Both the position numbers and the translations under genes were made by a program. From contig CAJOMM010000009.1 in the NCBI GenBank assembly GCA_905235765.1, forward strand, positions 1 to 11,512: DNA of 11,512 nucleotides, in the 5' to 3' direction. Source of the stretch: an uncultured Clostridia bacterium. Its GTDB lineage: Bacteria > Bacillota > Clostridia > Christensenellales > Borkfalkiaceae. Of the stretch, positions 1 to 6,332 are shown piece by piece. Position 1 is the first letter of the stretch; each line of letters starts with the position of its first letter. The notes below the pieces were generated by a model that made no database searches, was not told the DNA's origin, and saw only the letters and a list, made by a program, of their open reading frames with translations.

Positions 1-99
1 GTATCCGTGCGTTCGAGAAAATACGGAGACCTTGGCGCATGCTCTTTTGAAGAGATAAGAGATAAACTCGTCAAAGAAGACAGAGATAAAATTATTTAA
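1..99 (+). CDS. thrS: Threonyl-tRNA synthetase, C-terminal fragment (partial, cut by window edge)
   Basis: Thirty-two codons in frame 1 run from the left edge to a TAA at 97-99. They begin VSVRSRKYGDLGA and continue with CSFEEIRDKLVKED. The pattern 'V-x-V-R-[ST]-R-x-x-x-D-L-G' followed by a short acidic/basic helix matches my memory of the extreme C-terminus of class II threonyl-tRNA synthetase, the end of the anticodon-binding domain (E. coli ThrRS ends with a similar VAVRTR...DLG segment). That enzyme charges tRNA-Thr in the cytoplasm. Only this tail is visible, so the catalytic core cannot be checked. The gene is followed after 35 bases by a strong palindromic terminator, consistent with a real gene end. 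Another anticodon-binding-domain synthetase, such as ProRS, is possible but fits less well. Confidence 0.62.
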   Translation, partial: VSVRSRKYGDLGACSFEEIRDKLVKEDRDKII

Positions 100-134
100 C
101 ATAAAAAGAGTATATAGATAGCCTTATATAACAA

Positions 135-180
135 AACTCCCTCGCCGAAAATTTTCGGCGAGGGAGTTCTTTTTATTTAG
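135..180. terminator. Bidirectional intrinsic terminator between convergent thrS and serA
   Basis: Positions 135-168 form a perfect inverted repeat with 17-base arms (135-151 and 152-168), GC-rich in the outer part (CTCCCTCGCCG) with an AAAATTTT centre. On the plus strand it is followed by CTTTTTATTT (169-178), a classical U-tract. Read on the minus strand the arm is followed by TTTTG, a weaker tract. It lies between the stop of the rightward gene (99) and the stop of leftward serA (184), so it most likely terminates both. Confidence 0.93.
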
Positions 181-183
181 ATA

Positions 184-1347
184 TTATTTTATTACTCTTA
201 TTTTGATAACGTCGTTAAGAGAAGCGATATGATTTATCGCGGCGGATGGAACGTCCTCAGCCACATCTATCATCGTTACTGCGTAATCGCCTTTGGATTG
301 GTTGGAAAGATTTTCAATATTTATTTTTTCTTTGCCGACAGCGCCGGTTATCTGTGCAAGAATATTGTTCACGTTTTTATGAAGAATAAGAAGCCTTACG
401 TTGGTCGATCTCGGCATAGAACAGTTGGGATAGTTTACCGAATTGACTATATTTCCGTTTTCGATATAATCTTTAAGTTGCGTTGCCGCCATAATCGCGC
501 AGTTTTCTTCGGCTTCTTCGGTAGAAGCGCCGAGGTGTGGGAAACATATCACGTTTTCTTCGCCGATAAGATCGTCGGAAGGGAAGTCGGTGATATAACG
601 CGCAATCTTTCCTTGATCTATCCCGTCTAAAACGTCCTCGTTGTCAACGAGTTCGCCTCTCGCGCAGTTCACTATTACGGAACCGTCTTTCATTTTGGCG
701 ATAAAGTCTGCGTTAATAAAGCCTTTATTCTGTTCGGCGATATAAGGTATATGGATAGTAACGTAGTCGGAAATTTCGGCTATCTCTTCGACGTTTTTAA
801 CTATCTTGACTCTGGACGACAATCTTAACGCGGAGTTTACCGAAAGAAACGGGTCGTATCCGTAAACTTCCATGCCGAGATCCAAAGCGGAATTTGCGAC
901 CAAGGCGCCTATAGCGCCTAAACCGATAACGCCCAATTTTTTGCCTTTGATCTCTCTGCCGGCAAACTTTGATTTACCTTTTTCCACGAGTTTACTTAGT
1001 TCCGGTTCGGTTTTTATGGTTTTAACCCAATCGATAGCGTCGGTAATCTTTCTCGACCCCAACAAAAGCGCGGTTATAACCAATTCTTTAACGGCGTTAG
1101 CGTTTGCGCCGGGGGTGTTGAATACGACGATGCCTTTTTCGGCATATTCCGAAACGGGGATATTGTTTACGCCGGCTCCTGCTCTTGCTACGGCAATTGT
1201 TTTATCGCTTATGGGATAGTCGTGCATCTTGAAACTGCGAAGCAAAATTCCGTCGGGCGAAGCCGAATTGTCAGAGATATTATAATTTTCACCTAAAATG
1301 TCGTTTATAACGGTGCTTATTGCGTTAAGAGTCAGAATTTCCGTCAT
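184..1347 (-). CDS. serA: D-3-phosphoglycerate dehydrogenase, short ACT-domain type
   Basis: A cytoplasmic NAD-dependent enzyme of 387 residues that oxidises 3-phosphoglycerate to 3-phosphohydroxypyruvate, the first committed step of L-serine synthesis. Visible motifs are RAGAGVNNI (55-63), the Rossmann fingerprint GLGAIG (142-147), NCARGELVD with the substrate/catalytic Arg at 230, and the catalytic His in HLGAST (271). A C-terminal ACT domain (about 316-387) is the usual site of serine feedback binding. The length fits the short clade that lacks the extra regulatory domain of long SerA. The general-base partner Glu (DVFPxE in long SerA) appears as Asp in DFPSDD (254-259), a conservative change. 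The ATG at 1345-1347 shares its A with the serC stop (TAATG) and is preceded by GGAG eight bases upstream, indicating translational coupling. Confidence 0.95.
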   Translation of the reverse strand: MTEILTLNAISTVINDILGENYNISDNSASPDGILLRSFKMHDYPISDKTIAVARAGAGVNNIPVSEYAEKGIVVFNTPGANANAVKELVITALLLGSRKITDAIDWVKTIKTEPELSKLVEKGKSKFAGREIKGKKLGVIGLGAIGALVANSALDLGMEVYGYDPFLSVNSALRLSSRVKIVKNVEEIAEISDYVTIHIPYIAEQNKGFINADFIAKMKDGSVIVNCARGELVDNEDVLDGIDQGKIARYITDFPSDDLIGEENVICFPHLGASTEEAEENCAIMAATQLKDYIENGNIVNSVNYPNCSMPRSTNVRLLILHKNVNNILAQITGAVGKEKINIENLSNQSKGDYAVTMIDVAEDVPSAAINHIASLNDVIKIRVIK

Positions 1348-2420
1348 TATTTGTTCTCCATTTCAAATTTTTTCATAAATTCTATAAGCGATTTTACGCC
1401 CTCTAATGGCATAGCGTTGTAAATCGAAGCGCGCATGCCGCCGACCACTCTGTGTCCTTTAAGGGAAACGAGACCGTTTGCCGTTGCTTCGGAAACGAAC
1501 TTTGCGTTTAATTCTTCGGTCGGCGCAAAGAAAGGAACGTTCATAAGAGAGCGGTCTTTTTTGTTTACTTTATTGGTGTAAAAAGAAGAATTGTCGATAA
1601 AATCGTAAAGGATTTTAGCTTTTTCTTCGTTAATTTTCTGCATAGCGGAAACGCCGCCGAGAGATTTTAGCCATTTGAATACCAACATTGCAACGTAAAT
1701 CGGGAAGGTTGGCGGAGTGTTGTATAAGCTGTCGTTTTTATCTTGTATGGAATAGTTAAGCATTGTAGGGCAAACGGGGGAAGCGTTGCCTAAAAGGTCT
1801 TTTCTGACTATTACGATAGTGAGTCCTGCCGGAGCGATATTTTTCTGCGCACCCGCATAAATAAGACCGAAATCTTTCACGTTAACGACTTCCGATAAAA
1901 TACACGAACTCATATCGGAAACGAGGACGGAGGAAGTTTTGGGCAGTTCCGTGTATCTCGTGCCGAATATGGTATTATTATAGGTCGTATGTACGTAATC
2001 TATCCCTTCACGGAAGGTGATATTTTTCATATCGGGGATATAAGTATAGTCGGCGTCTTTTGAAGAAGCGGCGATAGCCGTATCGCCGTATTTTACGCTT
2101 TCCTCATAGGCTTTTGCGGCGAAATTACCGGTAACGATATAGTCCGCCTTGCCGTTTTTCATAAGGTTAAGGGGTACCGCTGCAAATTGTTGAGACGCGC
2201 CGCCCTGAACGAAAAGTACGGAATAGTCGTCAGGAATATTCATGAGTTCTCTGAGAAGAGAATTCGCTTCCTGATTTACCGCCATAAAGGTTTTGCCTCT
2301 ATGACTCATTTCCATAATACTCATGCCGGTGCCTTCGTAATCGAGAAGTTCCGCCTGAGCTTGTTTCAAAACCGGAAGCGGAAGAGTAGAAGGTCCTGCG
2401 GCAAAATTATAAACTCTCAT
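1347..2420 (-). CDS. serC: Phosphoserine aminotransferase
   Basis: A PLP-dependent class V aminotransferase of 357 residues. It converts 3-phosphohydroxypyruvate plus glutamate to O-phosphoserine and 2-oxoglutarate, the second step of serine synthesis. The N-terminus MRVYNFAAGPSTLP is the family hallmark. The PLP-binding lysine is K193 in AGAQKNIAPAG, preceded by SDMSS (168-172), and TYNNTIFGT (146-154) contributes to phosphate binding. GGMRASIYN near residue 328 is the conserved C-terminal substrate Arg region. I place the start at the ATG 2418-2420 rather than an in-frame ATG at 2483: it has an AAGGAGAG Shine-Dalgarno six bases upstream, the family N-terminus begins there, and the predicted transcript start lies near 2448. 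serA follows with a one-base overlap. No serB-like phosphatase is in the window. Confidence 0.96.
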   Translation of the reverse strand: MRVYNFAAGPSTLPLPVLKQAQAELLDYEGTGMSIMEMSHRGKTFMAVNQEANSLLRELMNIPDDYSVLFVQGGASQQFAAVPLNLMKNGKADYIVTGNFAAKAYEESVKYGDTAIAASSKDADYTYIPDMKNITFREGIDYVHTTYNNTIFGTRYTELPKTSSVLVSDMSSCILSEVVNVKDFGLIYAGAQKNIAPAGLTIVIVRKDLLGNASPVCPTMLNYSIQDKNDSLYNTPPTFPIYVAMLVFKWLKSLGGVSAMQKINEEKAKILYDFIDNSSFYTNKVNKKDRSLMNVPFFAPTEELNAKFVSEATANGLVSLKGHRVVGGMRASIYNAMPLEGVKSLIEFMKKFEMENK

Positions 2421-2424
2421 AAGT

Positions 2425-2432
2425 CTCTCCTT
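2425..2432 (-). promoter_or_regulatory. Ribosome binding site that fixes the serC start
   Basis: The minus strand reads AAGGAGAG ending six bases before ATG 2420. It is a strong Shine-Dalgarno sequence and decides the start at 2420 against the longer reading from 2483. Confidence 0.85.
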
Positions 2433-2447
2433 GTATAGCAAATCGTT

Positions 2448-2483
2448 TAGAACAATTATATAACCAAACGACTTTTTTTTCAA
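2448..2483 (-). promoter_or_regulatory. Sigma-A-type promoter of serCA
   Basis: On the minus strand, TTGAAA (2483-2478) is separated by exactly 17 bases from TATAAT (2460-2455), a near-consensus housekeeping promoter. The predicted start is near 2448, giving a leader of about 28 bases to the serC ATG. That is too short to hold a T-box or riboswitch. An imperfect dyad GCGTT-TT-AACGC (2484-2495) sits directly upstream of the -35 and could be an operator, which is speculative. Confidence 0.8.
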
Positions 2484-2533
2484 GCGTTTTAACGCGGTAT
2501 TGACAATTTATTTGCATTAAACCCTCAATACGT

Positions 2534-2569
2534 TTTACTTTTTCGGCTAAAAAGTTTATAATAATTACG
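2534..2569 (+). promoter_or_regulatory. Sigma-A-type promoter of the rnjA operon
   Basis: TTTACT (2534-2539), a 17-base spacer and a perfect TATAAT (2557-2562) form a good promoter, with transcription expected to start near 2569. The leader to the TTG start at 2606 would be about 37 bases. It is divergent from the serCA promoter, with the two -35 elements about 50 bases apart. Confidence 0.68.
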
Positions 2570-2592
2570 TAAATTAAGATAAGAATCATATT

Positions 2593-2600
2593 AAGGAGAA
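2593..2600 (+). promoter_or_regulatory. Ribosome binding site supporting a TTG start of rnjA
   Basis: AAGGAGAA ends five bases before TTG 2606. No ATG occurs in frame until codon 55, inside the catalytic domain, so this site makes TTG the convincing start. Confidence 0.82.
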
Positions 2601-2605
2601 TATAG

Positions 2606-4357
2606 TTGAATATAGAAAAAACGAAAAGCGTTAAGGTAAAGAAAAAACCCGTAACGCAAAAAAAAGCGGGCGGAAACGCCAAGAAATCGGCAAACGCAGT
2701 AAAAAATAAGGATAAGAAATCTCTTAAAATAAGGTTTTTGGGCGGCGTCGGAGAAATAGGTAAAAATATGACGGCGCTGGAATACGGCAAAGATATTATA
2801 GTTATAGACGCAGGACTGATATTCCCCGGCGGCAATATGCCCGGGGTCGACATAGTAATTCCGGACGTAACCTATTTGCAGGAGAATAAATCCAAGATTC
2901 GCGGGATAATAATAACCCACGGACACGAAGACCATATAGGCGCGTTGCCTTATATTCTGAAAGATTTTAACGTGCCCGTCTACGGCACGAAACTTACTCT
3001 CACGCTGATAGAGGGGAAACTCAAAGAGCAGAAGATAAACGACGCTAAACTTAATTGCATAAAAGCCGGTTCTACCATAAAACTCGGTTGTTTTTCGGTG
3101 GAATTTATTAACGTGAATCACTCTATCGCAGGCGCGGTCGCGCTTTCCGTTACAACGCCTGTCGGCGTCGTGTTTCATACGGGAGACTTTAAAATAGATT
3201 ATACGCCGGTGCGCGGCGAAACGATGGATCTTGCGCGAATATCCGAGATAGGCAAAAAGGGCGTATTGCTTTTGATGGCGGATTCCACGAACGTGGAGTT
3301 AGAAGGCGCGGCGGTAAGCGAATCGGTAGTAAAGGACGCGCTAAGGCGCGTATTTGAAGAGAACGCTTCGAGAAGGCTGATAATAGCGACTTTCGCTTCT
3401 AACGTAGACAGGTTGCAGCAGATAATGGATCTTGCGGTACAATTCAAGCGCAAGGTCGCTTTTTCCGGAAGAAGCATGCTGAACATAGCGGACGCCGCTG
3501 AAAGAATAGGCGAACTGAATATTCCCGAGAACGTAATAGTTGACGTTGAGAGGATAGGGAAGCTTAAAGACGAAGAAACCGTAATAATTTCCACGGGTAC
3601 GCAAGGCGAACCTATGAGCGCGCTTACCCGTATGGCGAGCGGCGAATACAATAAAGTTACCATAGGCAAAAACGACACGGTGGTAATATCCGCGTCTTTT
3701 ATACCGGGCAACGAAAAGATGATATATAGCGTAATAAACAATCTATACCGCCTCGGCGCGGAAGTTATTTACGAATCGTTAGAGCCTATACACGCTTCCG
3801 GACACGCGCAACGCGGGGAACTCCGAATTTTGCACTCGCTGTTAAAGCCGAAGTTCTTTATTCCCGTACACGGCGAATACAGACACTTAAAGAAACACGC
3901 CGCGCTTGCGCAATCGATGGGCATGAAAGAGAGCAATATTTTAATAGCGGAGATAGGCGACACGGTGGAGACCGACGGGAGAAGGATAAAGATGGGCGAG
4001 AAATTTCCTGCAGGTTCCAAATTCGTCGACGGAGTGGGAATAGACGGGGCGGACAGTTTTGTTCTGCGCGACAGGAAACACATATCTGAAGACGGACTCA
4101 TGATAGCGGTCGTTGCGGTGGAAGAACTTTCCGCTAAGCTTTCGTCCGTAGAAATTGTGAGTAAAGGTATAGTTATGTCGGACGCCGCTGTTTCCGAAGC
4201 GAAAAACATAGTTTATAACCTTCTCAAACAGAAGGATTTGAAAAAAGTCAAAGACGAAGAGGAACTCGGCGCCTTGATAAAGCGTTCGCTTAAAAACTTC
4301 TTGTTTAAAACGACCAAAAAGAATCCGATGATAATACCAATCGTGATGGTGGTTTGA
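2606..4357 (+). CDS. rnjA: Ribonuclease J
   Basis: A metallo-beta-lactamase/beta-CASP ribonuclease of 583 residues with 5'-3' exonuclease and endonuclease activity on mRNA and rRNA precursors, in the cytoplasm. Zinc-site motifs are HGHEDH (105-110), NHSIAGA (His 172) and HTGDFKID (His 191, Asp 194). Beta-CASP landmarks are STGTQGEPMSAL (around 330-341), ASGHAQRGE and IPVHGEYRHL. A C-terminal domain runs to VMVV. Before the core (about residue 40 onward) lies a Lys/Ala/Asn-rich, probably disordered tail (residues 1-39) that makes it longer than B. subtilis RNase J1. Such basic tails occur in several RNase J proteins and may bind RNA. It starts with TTG. The next gene begins at the very next base after the TGA, in the same frame. 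Whether it is J1- or J2-like cannot be settled here, but intact metal ligands argue for an active enzyme. Confidence 0.96.
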   Translation: MNIEKTKSVKVKKKPVTQKKAGGNAKKSANAVKNKDKKSLKIRFLGGVGEIGKNMTALEYGKDIIVIDAGLIFPGGNMPGVDIVIPDVTYLQENKSKIRGIIITHGHEDHIGALPYILKDFNVPVYGTKLTLTLIEGKLKEQKINDAKLNCIKAGSTIKLGCFSVEFINVNHSIAGAVALSVTTPVGVVFHTGDFKIDYTPVRGETMDLARISEIGKKGVLLLMADSTNVELEGAAVSESVVKDALRRVFEENASRRLIIATFASNVDRLQQIMDLAVQFKRKVAFSGRSMLNIADAAERIGELNIPENVIVDVERIGKLKDEETVIISTGTQGEPMSALTRMASGEYNKVTIGKNDTVVISASFIPGNEKMIYSVINNLYRLGAEVIYESLEPIHASGHAQRGELRILHSLLKPKFFIPVHGEYRHLKKHAALAQSMGMKESNILIAEIGDTVETDGRRIKMGEKFPAGSKFVDGVGIDGADSFVLRDRKHISEDGLMIAVVAVEELSAKLSSVEIVSKGIVMSDAAVSEAKNIVYNLLKQKDLKKVKDEEELGALIKRSLKNFLFKTTKKNPMIIPIVMVV

Positions 4358-4942
4358 TTGGAAAGAATCTGTAAATTAAGAAAAGAGGCGGCGGAACGCG
4401 GAGAACCGGTGTTACGGGAAAAGTCTTTTCGTCTGCTTTTGGATACGGTAAAGAAAAAAGAACCGAAAAAGATTTTAGAGGTCGGCGTAAACGTGGGGCT
4501 TTCGGGTATCGCGATGCTGCTGACCGTAAAGACCGCGCGGCTTACCGGGATAGAGATTTCGGAAGAAAAAATAAGCGAAGCGAAAAGGAACTACGCCGAA
4601 TTCGGCGTTTCGGATCGCGTAAAGATATTACAGGGAGACGCTTCGGAAATTTTGCCGCTTTTAACCGGAAAATACGATTTTATATTTTTAGACGGACCCA
4701 AAGGGCATTATTACGAATATTCTTCTTATCTTTTACCCGTTCTGAATAAAGGCGGTATATTGTTTGCCGATAACGTGCTTTACCGCGGCTACGTGGACGG
4801 CAGGGTAAAAGTTCCGCACAGCCACGCCACGATTAAACACAGTATGGAAAATTTTTTGAAAGTAATTTGCAACGATAAAGCGTTGGAGACGGTCGTATAC
4901 GATCTCGAAGACGGAGTAAGCATAACGGAAAAACTTATATGA
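4358..4942 (+). CDS. trmR: SAM-dependent O-methyltransferase, probable tRNA 5-hydroxyuridine methyltransferase (TrmR/YrrM-like)
   Basis: A 194-residue class I methyltransferase of the catechol-O-methyltransferase-like family 3. Motif I is ILEVGVNVGLSG (39-50). The acidic SAM-ribose residue lies in GIEISEEKI (64-72). The expected metal-site residues D112 (FLDGPKGHYYEY), D138 and N139 (ADNVLYRGYV) have the same spacing as I recall for B. subtilis TrmR. That enzyme methylates 5-hydroxyuridine to 5-methoxyuridine at tRNA position 34, and the neighbouring U32 gene supplies the hydroxylation, so context supports this role. The TTG start at 4358 follows the rnjA stop directly, with a weak GGTGG as ribosome site inside rnjA. 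It is about 20 residues shorter at the N-terminus than B. subtilis YrrM, so start choice is less secure. The stop overlaps the next ATG (ATGA). Confidence 0.84.
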   Translation: MERICKLRKEAAERGEPVLREKSFRLLLDTVKKKEPKKILEVGVNVGLSGIAMLLTVKTARLTGIEISEEKISEAKRNYAEFGVSDRVKILQGDASEILPLLTGKYDFIFLDGPKGHYYEYSSYLLPVLNKGGILFADNVLYRGYVDGRVKVPHSHATIKHSMENFLKVICNDKALETVVYDLEDGVSITEKLI

Positions 4943-6153
4943 AAAGGATAGAACTACTCGCTCCTGCCGGAGATATGAATAAATTAAAAGCGGCGTTCTA
5001 CTTCGGTGCGGACGCAGCGTATATAGGCGGAAAGGCGTTCAGCCTTCGCGCGCAGGCAGGCAACTTTACCGACGAAGAAATAGCGGAGGCGGTAAAGTAT
5101 GCTCACGACCTTGGCAAGAAGATTTACGTTACCGTAAATATTTTAGCGCGTAATTACGATATAGACCTTGCGGAAAAATATTTCGTATTTCTCGAAAAGA
5201 CAGGCGTAGACGGGGCGATAATTTCAGACGCCGGATTGATATCCGTGTGTAAAGCCGCCGCGCCAAACCTTAATATTCACCTATCCACTCAGGCAAGCGC
5301 CTTGAATTATGCGACGGTAAAATTCTGGAAAGACTACGGCGTAAGGCGCGTTATTCTCGCGAGAGAACTCTCTTTAACGGAGATTAAAGAAATAAAAGAA
5401 CGCGTGCCGGATATTGAACTCGAAGCGTTCGTTCACGGCGCCATGTGTATAAGTTACAGCGGAAGGTGCCTTTTATCTGATTACAGAACCGGAAGGTCGT
5501 CAAACAGGGGAGAGTGCGTTCAGGCTTGCCGCTGGAATTACGAGATACGCGAAAGAGGGAGCGACGGCTCGTTTATGACGGTCGAACAAGACGAGAGAGG
5601 CACGTATATTTTGAACAGTAAAGACCTGAATCTCGTTGACGAGATAGATCTTCTCGATAAATCCGGCGTGGATTCTTTTAAGATAGAAGGAAGGATGAAA
5701 TCGGAATACTATCTTGCCACCGTAATAAACGCGTACAGAAGGGCTATAGACGATTATTATTTAAAAGGAAAAGACTACAAACTCAATCCGCTTTATAATA
5801 CGGAACTGGAAAAGACCGCGCACAGGGAATTTACCAAAGCATATCTTTTCGGCGAAAACGACAGGACGGAAAATTTCAACGACAGTCAAAGCAAAGGTAC
5901 GCGTAAATTCGCCGCGGTGGTTATAGGCGGAGGAGAAAATTACGTCCTTATAGAAATGCGAAACCGTTTTAAGACGGGCGATGAACTCGAAGTTTTGTCT
6001 CCGACGGAAAATTTAAACAAAATAATAAAAGTCGACAAAATGGAAACTGAAGACGGAGAGCCTATTAGCGACGCAAAGATCGTTCTTCAAAAAATTAAAC
6101 TGTTTACGCCGCTAAAATTAAAAGTCGGCGATATGTTGAGACTTAATATGTGA
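4939..6153 (+). CDS. trhP: U32 family protein, probable tRNA wobble-uridine 5-hydroxylation protein (TrhP/YrrO-like)
   Basis: A 404-residue U32 'peptidase' family member. The N-terminal TIM-barrel part shows ELLAPAGDMNKLKAAFYFGADAAYIGG-type sequence (5-31), and the U32 signature E-A-F-V-H-G-A-M-C occurs at 162-170. Four cysteines, C170, C177, C193 and C197 (MCISYSGRC and GECVQACRW), match the pattern thought to hold an iron-sulfur cluster in U32 relatives. A C-terminal beta-rich domain (about 325-404) ends with KVGDMLRLNM. In B. subtilis, YrrN/YrrO (TrhP1/TrhP2) next to TrmR are needed for prephenate-dependent 5-hydroxyuridine formation in tRNA. The ATG overlap with a TrmR-like gene argues for the same pathway. 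No second U32 gene is adjacent, so one protein may do what two do in Bacillus. A collagenase-like peptidase role, the older annotation, is less likely. Confidence 0.85.
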   Translation: MKRIELLAPAGDMNKLKAAFYFGADAAYIGGKAFSLRAQAGNFTDEEIAEAVKYAHDLGKKIYVTVNILARNYDIDLAEKYFVFLEKTGVDGAIISDAGLISVCKAAAPNLNIHLSTQASALNYATVKFWKDYGVRRVILARELSLTEIKEIKERVPDIELEAFVHGAMCISYSGRCLLSDYRTGRSSNRGECVQACRWNYEIRERGSDGSFMTVEQDERGTYILNSKDLNLVDEIDLLDKSGVDSFKIEGRMKSEYYLATVINAYRRAIDDYYLKGKDYKLNPLYNTELEKTAHREFTKAYLFGENDRTENFNDSQSKGTRKFAAVVIGGGENYVLIEMRNRFKTGDELEVLSPTENLNKIIKVDKMETEDGEPISDAKIVLQKIKLFTPLKLKVGDMLRLNM

Positions 6154-6155
6154 AT

Positions 6156-6186
6156 TTTGCCGTCCCGTATGGGGCGGTAAATTTTT
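6156..6186 (+). terminator. Intrinsic terminator of the rnjA-trmR-trhP operon
   Basis: TTTGCCGTCCC (6156-6166) pairs with GGGGCGGTAAA (6171-6181) in an 11-bp stem with two G-U pairs and a GTAT loop, followed by TTTTT (6182-6186). It begins three bases after the trhP stop. Confidence 0.85.
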
Positions 6187-6217
6187 AAAAAAAATTGTAA
6201 AATTATTTGTTTTTTGT

Positions 6218-6253
6218 TTGACAAGTTGCGTTTGTTGTGGTAACATATAGTCG
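6218..6253 (+). promoter_or_regulatory. Promoter of the feo-cop operon
   Basis: A perfect TTGACA (6218-6223) is followed by 17 bases and TAACAT (6241-6246), a 4/6 match to the -10 consensus. A TG dinucleotide at 6238-6239 gives an extended -10. The start is expected near 6253, giving a leader of about 80 bases to feoA. The -10 lies inside the repeated element TAACATAT, so a protein bound there would block RNA polymerase. Confidence 0.72.
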
Positions 6254-6319
6254 TTGAGTTAACATATGCTAACCGTGAGGTTACATTTTTTTTGAAGGTG
6301 AGTTACCTTTTGCTAACTA
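6241..6319 (+). repeat. Leader repeat array: two 20-bp dyads and two half-copies, probable metal-regulator operators
   Basis: Two near-identical 20-bp sites occur at 6256-6275 (GAGTTAACATATGCTAACCG) and 6300-6319 (GAGTTACCTTTTGCTAACTA), identical at 15 of 20 positions, each a dyad GTTA-N8-TAAC. Related half-copies are TAACATAT at 6241-6248 (over the -10) and GAGGTTACAT at 6277-6286. The aligned C residues fall at 6244, 6263, 6284 and 6307, a spacing of 19, 21 and 23 bases, about two helical turns. The position between promoter and feoA suggests binding of an iron- or manganese-sensing repressor of the DtxR/MntR or Fur type. The family is inferred from context and cannot be read from the sites. 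Confidence 0.6.
6266..6293 (+). terminator. Possible attenuator hairpin in the feo leader
   Basis: TAACC (6270-6274), a GTGA loop (a GNRA tetraloop) and GGTTA (6279-6283) form a hairpin. It can be extended by ATG/CAT (6266-6268 with 6284-6286) if C6269 bulges. The run of eight T at 6286-6293 follows directly, giving a terminator-like element inside the 5' leader, 40 bases before feoA. The stem is short and only moderately GC-rich, so termination efficiency would be partial. The upstream GTTA (6258-6261) could alternatively pair with TAAC (6270-6273) and disrupt it. This is inference from pairing done by eye. Confidence 0.42.
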
Positions 6320-6332
6320 AAGGAGAAAAGTT

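Noticed and set aside
229..630. Plus-strand open frame of 133 codons over serA
   Set aside because: Antisense to the serA ACT and NAD domains, with no ribosome site or recognisable motif.
2421..2460. Serine T-box or riboswitch leader upstream of serC
   Set aside because: The predicted leader is only about 28 bases, too short for a T-box stem or any riboswitch.
2421..2483. N-terminal extension of serC from an ATG at 2483
   Set aside because: The extension contains the promoter -10 and the predicted transcription start, the strong AAGGAGAG serves the ATG at 2420, and the SerC family begins with MRVYNFAAGP.
2471..2483. The T8 run near 2473-2480 as a terminator
   Set aside because: The only nearby dyad (2484-2495) is short and lies on the wrong side for a plus-strand U-tract; the T run is part of the serC promoter spacer and -35 on the minus strand.
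2500..2530. TTGACA at 2500-2505 as the main rnjA -35
   Set aside because: No acceptable -10 lies 16-18 bases downstream (only TCAATA at 19), whereas TTTACT-N17-TATAAT further down fits well; kept only as a weak alternative.
2407..3178. Minus-strand open frames of 148 and 195 codons across the start of rnjA
   Set aside because: They are antisense shadows of a clear RNase J coding region; they show no family motifs and read as low-complexity sequence.
4939..6153. Reading the U32 protein as a secreted collagenase-like protease
   Set aside because: There is no signal peptide, four cluster-type cysteines are present, and it overlaps a TrmR-like methyltransferase gene; tRNA modification fits better.
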